DNA from: Pontederia crassipes
Taxonomy: Eukaryota > Streptophyta > Magnoliopsida > Commelinales > Pontederiaceae
Length of the DNA: 64,000 bases
Direction of reading: 5' to 3'
Assembly (NCBI GenBank): GCA_030549335.1
Contig: CM060194.1
Location: 35,112,171-35,176,170 of the forward strand
The notes below the pieces were generated by a model. The model did not search any database, had not been told where the DNA came from, and saw nothing but the letters and a program-made list of their open reading frames with translations. The translations under genes were made by a program, and so were the position numbers. This document shows positions 25,851 through 36,972 of the stretch, one piece after another; the first letter of the stretch is position 1, and each line of letters opens with the position of its first letter.

Positions 25851-26608
25851 TCAGTATCTATAAATATATTAAAAGAAAATTAGTAACATATTTTCACTTA
25901 TTTCTTTACTGATTCATACATACATATATATATATATATTTCATATTATATGTAAACCAATTTATTCAATTTATTTTATTTTTTATGTATTTATATAAAA
26001 TTACGTGGTTTGAAATTAATCATTATTAATTTAATATGAGATCTAAATGGCTAATATTAAAATATTAATCATATTCTTATATTATAATTCAATATTTTTT
26101 ATTTATAACAATAAATAATTATAAATAAATGCATATTTAATTAATTTGGACTAAACTTTTAACATAATGATTATTTTTTTATAAATCACAATATGACTCT
26201 TTGAAACTATAAAAGGCTGAATGGTTTTTACTTTTAATAAATATTTCTTGTATTGCGATAGTAAATATTAAAAATATATTTCATAATTAATAAGAAGTAA
26301 ATTAATTGAAAGAAATAAAATTTATAAATTTATAATTACAGTGGAAATTTAGCTAATTTTATAATGTTAATGTACATATCATACTAATGTTAATCAATAT
26401 GTGTATAAAAATGTGTTGAAGACTTATGATTATAATTAGTTAAATTATGATTAAAATTACTTATATCTTGTATACGAAGTTAACATATTTTTATTTTATT
26501 AAATTATATCTATTTTATATTCTAAATTTATTTTTAATCTATAATCAACATCTATAAATATATTAAAAGAAAATGAGTAACATATTTTCATTTATTTCTT
26601 TACTCATT

Positions 26609-26639
<31 letters not shown>

Positions 26640-28013
26640 CATATTATATTTAAACCAATTTATTCAATTGTTTTTGCTTTTTATGTATTTATATAAAATT
26701 TATGTGGTTTGAAATTAATCATTATTAAATTAATATGAGATCTAAATGACTAATATTAAAATATTAATCATATTCTTATATTATAATTCAATATTTTTTC
26801 ATTTATAACAATAAATAATTATAAATAAATGCATTTATAATTAATTTGCACTAAACTTTTAACATAATGATTTTTTTATAGATCACAATATGACTCTTTA
26901 AAACTATAAATGACAGAATGGTTTTTACTTTTAATAAATATTTCATGTATTACGATAGTAAATATTAAAAAGATATTTCATAATTAATAAGAAGTAAACT
27001 AATAGAATTTTGAATAAAATTAATTGAAAGAAATAAAATTTATAAATTTATAATTATGGTGGAAATTTAACTAATTTTATAATGTTAATGTACATATCAT
27101 ACTAATGTTAATCAATATGTGTATAAAATGTGTTGAAGACTTATGATTACAATTAGTTATATTATGATTAAAATTACTTATATCTTGGATAGGAAGTTAA
27201 CATATTTTTATTTTATTAAATTTTATCTATTTTATACTCTAAATTTATTTATAATCTATAATCAATATCTATAAATATATTAAAAGAAAATGTGTAACAT
27301 ATTTTCATTTATTTCTTTACTCATTCACACATTTAAATATATATAAAAATAAATTTCATATTATATTTAAACCAATTTATTCAAGTTATTTTATTTTTTA
27401 TGTATTTATAAAAAATTTGTGGTTTGAAATTAATCATTATTAATTTAATATTAGATCTAAACGACTAATATTAAAATATTAATCATATTATTATATTATA
27501 ATTCGATATTTTTTATTTATAACAATAAATAATTATAAATAAATGCATCTTTAATTAATTTGGACTAAAATTTTAACATGAAGATTTTTTTATAAATCAC
27601 AATATGACTCTTTAAAAATATACAAGACATAATGGTTTTTATTTTTAATAAATATTTCTTGTATTATGATAGTAAATATTAAAATGATATTTCATAATTA
27701 ATAATAAGGAAATTAATAGAATTTTGAATAAAATTAATTGAAATAAATAAAATTTATAAATTTATAATTGCGGTGGAAATTTAAGTAATTTTATAATGTT
27801 ATTGTACATATCATACTAATGTTAATCAATATGCATATAAAATGTATTGAAACTTATGATTAAAATTAGTTATATTATAATTAAAATTACTTATATTTTG
27901 GATAGGAAGTTGTCATATTTTTATTTTATTAAATTTTATCTATTTTGTACTCTAAATTTATTTATAATATATAATCTATATCTATAAATATATTAAAAGA
28001 AAATGAGTAATAT

Positions 28014-28924
28014 GATAAAATATTAATGCAAGTATGAGAAAATGAGAAATAATGATAACTTATTTAATATATTATTTTATAAATGCATCAAGAATAGAAT
28101 ATAACTAAATGTAGAAAGAGAAATATGTATCATACTGTATTATAAACAGTAATAATAAAATACTAAATTTAATTACCGATGGGCCTAACTTTTAGAATTA
28201 TTGATTTCGATCCTTCGATAATTTCGAAGGCTAGGCCCGGTGATAAATTTAATAATAAAATAGTAAATATATACTAATATGATATTATATATATTATTAT
28301 AAATACAATTATTGACGGATCTATCCTTCGGAAGTATCGACGAATTTAAATTTTTTGGTAATTCCGAAGACTATACCCATCGGTAATTTACCGACGGGAA
28401 TTTGTCGTCTGTAGTAATAAAGGACTTTTTAGTCTTCGGTAATTCAGAAGAATTTTTCTATCCGTTGCAACTGCCGATTGCCGTAAAAAAATGCGAAGAA
28501 TTCATGTCCGTCGAAAAATGTCCATCGCAAATTGATCATTTTCTTGCGGTGATAAAATTTCCTTCAAATGTTGATTAGTTACGTTGTAATAATCTTCCTC
28601 CTATGATTTCACTTAGTTCCTAAGACACATAATCTTTTTCTTCAGTTTTGTTATTTTGAAAAATTAGCATACGTAAAATTTGTATAAATATGCTGAACTA
28701 CGGACTTCATAATTTTTTTTCTCTTTTTGTCCAAACCAAATTTCCCCTCCAAATCCAACTCAAAATTTGACCAACACAGCTCAAAAGAATCAAATTGGAA
28801 AAGGACTATCTTATTTTACCTCTATTGTACCATTTCATATTTTTGCATGACCCAATATTAAAACACAATCCTTTACGTCCAATACTACCAGTATTTTAAT
28901 TAATTTTTTTAACTTACCAAATCA
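28014..28924. repeat. Internal copy 3 of CACTA right end plus outside flank
   Basis: Same arrangement, terminus at 28551, junction with satellite near 28927. Confidence 0.88.
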
Positions 28925-30340
28925 TCAGTATCTATAAATATATTAAAAGAAAATTAGTAACATATTTTCACTTATTTCTTTACTGATTCATACATACATA
29001 TATATATATATATATTTCATATTATATGTAAACCAATTTATTCAATTTATTTTATTTTTTATGTATTTATATAAAATTACGTGGTTTGAAATTAATCATT
29101 ATTAATTTAATATGAGATCTAAATGGCTAATATTAAAATATTAATCATATTCTTATATTATAATTCAATATTTTTTATTTATAACAATAAATAATTATAA
29201 ATAAATGCATATTTAATTAATTTGGACTAAACTTTTAACATAATGATTATTTTTTTATAAATCACAATATGACTCTTTGAAACTATAAAAGGCTGAATGG
29301 TTTTTACTTTTAATAAATATTTCTTGTATTGCGATAGTAAATATTAAAAATATATTTCATAATTAATAAGAAGTAAATTAATTGAAAGAAATAAAATTTA
29401 TAAATTTATAATTACAGTGGAAATTTAGCTAATTTTATAATGTTAATGTACATATCATACTAATGTTAATCAATATGTGTATAAAAATGTGTTGAAGACT
29501 TATGATTATAATTAGTTAAATTATGATTAAAATTACTTATATCTTGTATACGAAGTTAACATATTTTTATTTTATTAAATTATATCTATTTTATATTCTA
29601 AATTTATTTTTAATCTATAATCAACATCTATAAATATATTAAAAGAAAATGAGTAACATATTTTCATTTATTTCTTTACTCATTCATACATACATATATA
29701 TATATATATATATCATATTATATTTAAACCAATTTATTCAATTGTTTTTGCTTTTTATGTATTTATATAAAATTTATGTGGTTTGAAATTAATCATTATT
29801 AAATTAATATGAGATCTAAATGACTAATATTAAAATATTAATCATATTCTTATATTATAATTCAATATTTTTTCATTTATAACAATAAATAATTATAAAT
29901 AAATGCATTTATAATTAATTTGCACTAAACTTTTAACATAATGATTTTTTTATAGATCACAATATGACTCTTTAAAACTATAAATGACAGAATGGTTTTT
30001 ACTTTTAATAAATATTTCATGTATTACGATAGTAAATATTAAAAAGATATTTCATAATTAATAAGAAGTAAACTAATAGAATTTTGAATAAAATTAATTG
30101 AAAGAAATAAAATTTATAAATTTATAATTATGGTGGAAATTTAACTAATTTTATAATGTTAATGTACATATCATACTAATGTTAATCAATATGTGTATAA
30201 AATGTGTTGAAGACTTATGATTATAATTAGTTATATTATGATTAAAATTACTTATATCTTGGATAGGAAGTTAACATATTTTTATTTTATTAAATTTTAT
30301 CTATTTTATATCCTAAATTTATTTATAAACTATAATCAAT

Positions 30341-31066
30341 ATCTATAAATATATTAAAAGAAAATGCGTAACATATTTTCATTTATTTCTTTACTCATTC
30401 ATACATTTAAATATATATATATGTTTATATAAATTTCATATTATATTTAAACCAATTTATGTAGGTTATTTTATTTTTTATGTATTTATAAAAAGTTATG
30501 TGGTCTGAAATTAATCATTATTAAATTAATATTAGGTTTAAATGACTAATATTAAAATATTAATCATATTCCTATATTATAATTAAGTATTTTTTCATTT
30601 ATAACAATAAATAATTGTATATAAATGAATCTTTAATTAATTTGGACTAAACTTTTAACATAATGATTATTCTTTTTATAAATCAATATGACTCTTTAAA
30701 AGTATAAAAAACATAATGGTTTTTACTTTTAATAAATATTTCTTTTATTATGATAGTAAATATAAAATGATATTTCATAATTAATAAGAAGTAAATTAAT
30801 AGAATTTTGAATAAAATTAATTGAAAGAAATAAAATTTATAATTTATAATTACTGTGGAAATTTAGCTAATTTTATAATGTTAATATACATATCATACTA
30901 ATGTTAATAAATATGTGTATAAAATGTGTTGAAGACTTATGATTAAAATTAGTTATATTATGATTAAAAATACTTATATCTTGGATAGGAAGTTAACATA
31001 TTTTTATTTTATTAAATTTTATCTATTTTATATTCTAAAATTATTTGTAATCTATAATCAATATCT
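30341..31066. repeat. ~700-bp satellite unit left of LTR 'B'
   Basis: It diverges from the triplicated units just after its start (GCGTAACATATT). It resembles the unit left of LTR 'A' (shared GGTTATTTTATTTTTTATG context and TATGTGTATAAAATGTGTT block) and ends at the ATAAA target of LTR 'B'. Confidence 0.75.
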
Positions 31067-31071
31067 ATAAA

Positions 31072-33650
31072 TGTAATATTCACGATTTGCTTCATGTAAG
31101 ATTACACAAATTAATCATATATTACATGAAATATATTATAACAAGTTTGTTACTATATGTGCATCAACTCCATAGAATTCAACATCTGAAATTGATGACA
31201 AGTGACTAAGGATAAGGAAAAATAACTTTTCAAAAATATTAGAATTAAGAAAATTAAAGTCTTGATAATTATTCTCCTTTGATAATATATCCTAAATATG
31301 ATTTTTAATAATTTTTAGGTAAAGTCTTCATTAGAAAATTAGGTTAAATGATAGCCAAAATTAAAAAATTAGAAAAATGATCAATTTTGTTCTTCAGACA
31401 AAAATTCGGATTTCGATTTCTTTAGAATTTAAGTTTATAAATATTTTATTTAAATTCAAATGATAGTAGTTTCTTATTTACATGTAATGTCTTAAGTAAA
31501 TGATATTTTTATAAATAAGGTGAACTCTAAGAGCAAAGTTGGACACTCACTTCCAACTGACTTTAGGTCAGTATCTAAGATATATATAACCTAAAATCTT
31601 ATCTCTTTACCCCATGAAACCACCCATTCGACTTCAGCAAGGCAACAACCAAGGCCAAGGAGAATAAGAAGAAAGGAAGAGGAAATCAAGGATTAGTTGT
31701 TAGGGCTTTCCATTGGGTAAGATGTCTATTCCTTCCCTATAAATTATCCTTATGAAATTCAGATGAAAATATGTTCTTCTGAGTCTCCAAAATATTCTTC
31801 TACTTTCATGTCTATATTCTTGTGGTGTGGATCAAACCCTAAGTCACCCACATGAAGTTTCCTCTTTGTTGGACACCAAACCCTATCCAAAAGTTGTCAA
31901 CATGTTCTCAGCGTTTTAAAGTACTTCAAAATTATGAAATTTCTTAGGATGAACCCTAATTGAGCGTAATTTCCATAGGCTCTAGAATCAAGTTAATTGA
32001 ATTTGTATACGAAAAGTTATGAATCGATTATTCTGAGTCGTCCTTTCTATTTTCTGTGATGAGTAGTTTGAATTCTAAATACTATGATAATTTAAATGCT
32101 CATTCTTAGTATATTAAATTTATATGTATTAAATATGTTAAAGTCCTCTCTGTTATCCAAGTGGAATCGCTTTCATAGATCATGTACAACGAAAGTTATG
32201 AGTTTTAAAGTAAACATCACTCAGTCTGTCAGAATTTAAAAGTAGAAAAGAACAGAGGAAAATCTCTAGATTTTCTGAGAATCATATATGAGCAATAAAA
32301 TTATGAAATTTATATAGATTAAACCTTAGGTAGTTTACTTTCATGGAAAATTATAATTACTTAATTATCCTAAGTATTATAGAATTCAACAAATTAGGTA
32401 AGTGAAGAATGCAGTTATCTTGATGAAATTGTAGAGCCTTTATATAATATACCTTAAATGAAAATTTTTTATAGGATTAGACTTCATAAAGGCTGTTATG
32501 ATGTAAAATTATAATTTCATTAATATCACATGTTTACTATTATTATGTATGATGTTTTCAGCACCACACGAATTTCTAGTATACTAAGGTGCACTAGAAG
32601 TAACCCATCATTGTTATAGCTCATGTTATGTCTTTGGAATGTTACTTGATATGACTATATGATCGAAAGTGAGTGAATTACTTTTAATGCAATCATATGA
32701 TATATGTTCTAAGTCATATGATATGGTTAATGCATGTATTATGCATCTTATCTGTCATGCATTGTATTTCCTCTGTCGGAATGATATGTCTTATGCAGGG
32801 AAGATACCCCATTTTCATGGAATGATATGATATCCTACGGAATAATATATGTTCCCGGCAGAGATGATATGATGTCCTATGGGACGATATGAGGCTGCTG
32901 GTCAGGGATGATATGTTTTTTGCAGGAAATGTACCCCATGATTTGGGATGATATAAAACCTTACGGGGTAATATATTTCTCTGACCAGTTGTAATATGAT
33001 GTGCATTATGCATACGTGCATACATTATATGATATGACATGATATATGATATGATATGTGAAATATTATATGAAGTGAAACAAATATGTGAGGCGCTATA
33101 TGATATGCTAAAGATGTTATTTCATTGAGTTGATGTAGTATCCTTCATAATATGATAATTGTTCATAAGTAGTAAGATGTCAACTTGTTTCCTATAAGTT
33201 TTTCAAATGTTAAATTAGTTTATCTGAATCTAATAGGTGGTAACACATAGGTTATGAGTTTTCAACTTACTGAGCTGCTCCTAATATTGTTTTAACACTT
33301 TTCAGATCAGTAGACCAGTCATGTGGCCATGCTTGGAAATCCGCTATCGGACTAGAAGCACTTTTGAAGACGTAGTCTCTTGATGTCTTTTTGTGAGAAA
33401 GTGTGATTCCTCTTAATCTGTTATATGGTGTGTAAAAGCTAAATATTTCATAAAACCTTTTAGAATGTATGAGTTTGAATTAGCGTGTACTTGCTATGAG
33501 TTTAGATATAAGTGTGTGTGAACAATAGTGTGATAACTTTATTTCACATATTTCTACATGATAATATGATGCTTCCATTATAAGAATTTGATCGATCGTA
33601 TTATGTCGCGGCTTGCGGGTTAGACGAAGGTTTAAACCGGGGTCATGACA
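31072..33650 (-). mobile_element. Solo LTR 'B' (uninterrupted relative of LTR 'A')
   Basis: The left end is TGTAATATTC, the right end GGTCATGACA, with ATAAA on both sides (31067-31071 and 33651-33655). Length is 2579 bp. It aligns along its whole length with LTR 'A' apart from the nested element and scattered changes. It sits at the same point of the satellite monomer as LTR 'A'. There is no internal retrotransposon domain. Short open frames, such as 32714-33040 on the minus strand, come from repeated GGATGATATGATG words and are not genes. Confidence 0.85.
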
Positions 33651-33655
33651 ATAAA

Positions 33656-34909
33656 ATATATTAAAAGAAAATGAGTAACATATTTTCATTTATTTGTTTA
33701 CTCATTCATACATTTAAATATATATATAAATAAATTTCATATTATATGTAAACTAAATTATTCAAGTTATTTTAATTTTTATGTATTTATATAAAATTAT
33801 GTGGTTTGAAATTAATCATTATTATTAGATCTAAATGACTAATATTAAAATATTAATCATATTCTTATATCATAATTCAATATTTTTTATTTATATCAAT
33901 AAATAATTATAAATAAATGCATCTTTAATTAATTTGGACTAAATTTTAACATTATGAGTATTTTTTTTATAAATCACAATATGACTCTTTAAAAATATAA
34001 AAGACATAATGGTTTTTATTTTTAATAAATATTTCTTGTATTACGATAGTAAATATTAAAATGATATTTCATAATTAATAAGAAGTAAATTAATAAAATT
34101 TCTAATAAAATTAATTGAAATAAATAAAATTTATAATTAGAGCGGAAATTTAACTAATTTTAGAAGGTTAATGTACATATCATACTAATGTTAATCAATA
34201 TGTGTATAAAATGTGTCGAAGACTTATGATTAAAATTAGTTATATTATGGTTAAAATTACTTATATCTTGGATAGGAAGTTATCATATTTTTATTTTATT
34301 AAATTTTATCTATTTTGTACTCTAAATTTATTTATAATATATAATCTATATCTATAAATATATTAAAAGAGAATGAGTAATATGATAAAATATTAATGCA
34401 AGCATGAGAAAATGAGAAATAATGATAACTTATTTAATATATTATTTTATAAATGCATCAAGAATTGAATATAAGTAAATGTAGAAAGGGAAATATGTAT
34501 TATAAATATTAATAATAAAATACTAAATTTAATTACCAATGGCCCTAACCTTCAGAATTATTGATTTGGATCCCTCGATAATTTCGAAAGCTGGGCCCGT
34601 TGATAAATTTAATAATAAAATAGTGAATATATACTAATATTATATTATATATATTATTATAAATACAATTATTGACGGGTCTACCTTCGGAATTATCGAT
34701 GAATTTAAATCTTTCGGTAATAATTCCGAAGACTATATCCATCGGTAATTTATCGATGGAAATTTATTGTCTGTAGTAATAAAGGACCTTTTAGTCTTCG
34801 GTAATTCAGAAGAATCTATCCATCGCAATTGTCGATTGCCGTCGAAAAATGCGAAGAATTCGTGTCCATCGAAAAATGTCCATCGCAAATTGATCATTTT
34901 CTTGTAGTG
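33656..34909. repeat. Satellite unit and outer CACTA right-end region
   Basis: 33656-34375 is a ~700-bp satellite unit whose head matches the one at 20414 and whose tail matches the one at 21113. From about 34380 the CACTA subterminal region follows, with words such as TTCGGTAATTCAGAAG, ending TTTTCTTGTAGTG at 34909. This copy is clearly diverged from the three internal copies and has the better preserved terminus, so it is probably the original end. Confidence 0.8.
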
Positions 34910-34912
34910 ATA

Positions 34913-36440
34913 AAATTTTCTTGAAATGTTGATTAGTTACATTGTCATAATCTTCATCCTATGATTTCACTTAGTTCCTAAGACACATAATCTTTTTCTT
35001 CAGTTTTGTTATTTTGACAAATTAGCATACTTAAAGTTTGTATAAATATGCTGAACTACGGACTTCATAATTTTTTTTTCTCTTTTTGTCCAAACCAAAT
35101 TTCCCCTCCAAATCCAACTCAAAATTTGACCAACACAGCTCAAAAGAATCAAATTGGAAAAAGACTATCCTATTTTACCTCTATTGTACCATTTCATATT
35201 TTTGCATATGACCCAATATTAAAACACAATCCTTTACGTCCAATACTACCAGTATTTTAATTAATTTTTATTTTTTTTAACTTACCAAATTATCTCTTTG
35301 CCTTTATATTGCATAATATATGTTACTTTTATTTCCATAATCGAAAAGTGAAAAAGAAAATTAAGAGATAGGAAAAGAGCGGAACGGGTGGCCATACTCT
35401 TAAATTTTCATTATATAAAGGTAAATAGAAGCAATAATTACTATTTAACATATATGGGTAAAAAAAATAAAAATATTTATAAAGGTCAAACAAGTAATTT
35501 GATATATGGAAAAGGTAAAAGCTGATGGAGCACTTGACGAAACTAGAAAAGAAAAGTTTATGTATAAAAAATATAAAATATTAGAAAGTTGATTGACACT
35601 TCTTCTAATACAATGTTACATGAGGAGATATGAAATAATAAAGGATTGGTAGGAGAAATTGACCCATTCAGAAAATTAAAATCGTCAGTTCGATTAAATC
35701 TTTTTGTTTAATCGTTGGAGATCCATCTTTCTATTTACCAATTATATTAATATTAGTATTCTTATAAGTCATTATGCTTTATTATTGATGTAGTAATGTC
35801 TAAATTAATGTTCTTGACTCTAAATAATTTTAGGTGTTTTTTAAATTAAAAGACTAATTAAATAGTGAATAGGTTTTTAGATACAAAAGTTGATGTAAAT
35901 CAAACTATTTTTCACATCTAACAGATAGTTATTTATTTTACAGTAAATAAAAGTTCATATATGAGATAATATTTTTTATTTGTTTATATAACAATCAGTG
36001 ATAAAAATTGAAATTTAGATTCAATACTTGTATATTCTGCTATCTCTTCTAAAAGGCAATATACACTAATTTATCACTGTTCGATTTATGATAAATAATT
36101 GATTAATTTTTTTTAAAATTAACATATTCATCATTCATCATCAATCTAATATAATAAATAAAGATTTAATAATGCTACTTTTTAAAAGAAATAATATAAA
36201 TATTAAACCCTATATATAAATATATAATTCAACCAAGATTTAAAGAATGCTTTTTAATTTATACAATAAAAGGTTATCTATATTCGACCAAATTTATTTT
36301 GTTTGCTCATTTTGCACCCGTCTCCTGGCCAAATTATACGGCTCCATCTGGTCCGTCAATACACATGTCCTCATCACGCCGTCCTGGTATGAACGGTCAG
36401 GATTGCTTCGATCCATCTCGAGCGAGTCCTCCTCTTTCCA
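34913..36440. other. AT-rich flank upstream of the membrane-protein gene
   Basis: 34913-35283 is the single-copy version of the flank reproduced three times inside the CACTA block. Here it continues into unique sequence (TTATCTCTTTGCCTTTATAT). From 35290 to 36240 it is AT-rich with no gene recognised. GC content rises towards the promoter after 36330. Confidence 0.6.
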
Positions 36441-36450
36441 CGTTATAAAC
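36441..36450 (+). promoter_or_regulatory. Likely TATA box of the membrane-protein gene
   Basis: CGTTATAAAC lies in a CT-rich context about 240 bp before a 5'-UTR intron donor (36683). A transcript start roughly 30 bp downstream would fit. Inference from sequence only. Confidence 0.45.
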
Positions 36451-36682
36451 ACCTCTTTCCAAAATGCCCCAAATCTTGACTCTATTTACGATCATACCCC
36501 TCTGGCGATCTAAACTAAACGAAAGCCCCAGAACACGCCGTTTTGCTTCCGCCGTTCCGCTCCTCTCTGCCACCAGTTGGATTCATTTGGGAGACGCCGG
36601 AGAAGGCGACTGGAGAAGGACAGCACGAGATCGATCGGAGAAGACGCGGAAGACAAATCAAACCTATCAGTTCCTCTAACTG

Positions 36683-36965
36683 GTAATTATTTTGTTCCAT
36701 CTCCGTTTCGATTTGTCCCATTCCGAATTGAAGTCAATGGCCCTAATTTATCCCCTTTTAGTTCTTCGATTCGTTCATTTTCAATTATTTTATGTAGATA
36801 TGTGATTTCAAGTTCATGTTTAGCTGATTTCTGTTAATTTGCAGCCACTGCTAAGATTTGGCTCCTTTAGATTTATGTTTTTTTTTGGACCATTTGTGAT
36901 TTGGATTTCTCTGATCGTTTTCTTGCTATTTCGTATATGAATTATGATTTTTTTTTTCTGTGCAG
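36683..36965 (+). other. 5'-UTR intron of the membrane-protein gene
   Basis: Donor CTAACTG|GTAATT at 36682/36683 and acceptor TTTTCTGTGCAG|GGAAGAG at 36965/36966, seven bases before the start codon. The preceding T-rich tract is typical of plant introns. Leader introns of this kind often support expression in plants; that role here is inferred. Confidence 0.6.
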
Positions 36966-36972
36966 GGAAGAG

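Larger units (their letters stand above)
21113..30340. repeat. Near-identical tandem triplication, unit 3074-3080 bp
   Basis: Unit starts are 21113, 24193 and 27267, with the following non-identical unit at 30341. Each unit holds, in order, a ~700-bp satellite, the CACTA right-end region, about 370 bp of sequence found outside the element at 34913-35283, and two more ~700-bp satellites. The 6-bp length difference lies in the (TA)n run near 23530. Few other differences are seen, for example TACATAATTAT at 24452 against TAAATAATTAT in the other two, and TTATC versus TCATC near 22775. Similarity continues about 110 bp left of 21113. Confidence 0.92.
10342..34909. mobile_element. Very large non-autonomous CACTA-like element (about 24.6 kb)
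   Basis: The left terminus reads CCCTACAAGAA (10342-10352). The right terminus, in reverse complement, reads CACTACAAGAAAATG (ending at 34909). ATA flanks both ends (10339-10341 and 34910-34912), the 3-bp duplication expected for CACTA. Subterminal sequence on both sides is rich in short CCGAAGG, CGTCGG and TTCGAAGG words, as is usual for transposase-binding subterminal repeats. I find no transposase inside. Most of the length is satellite arrays and nested LTRs. The left CACTA base 2 is changed (A to C). A 3-bp duplication alone is weak; the combination with the termini and the shared subterminal motifs makes the call. A shorter relative lies inverted at 59848-62611. Confidence 0.7.

Noticed and set aside
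15845..33650. LTRs A and B as the two ends of one retrotransposon
   Set aside because: Each has its own ATAAA duplication on both sides, and the sequence between them is satellite and CACTA-end repeats without gag or pol.
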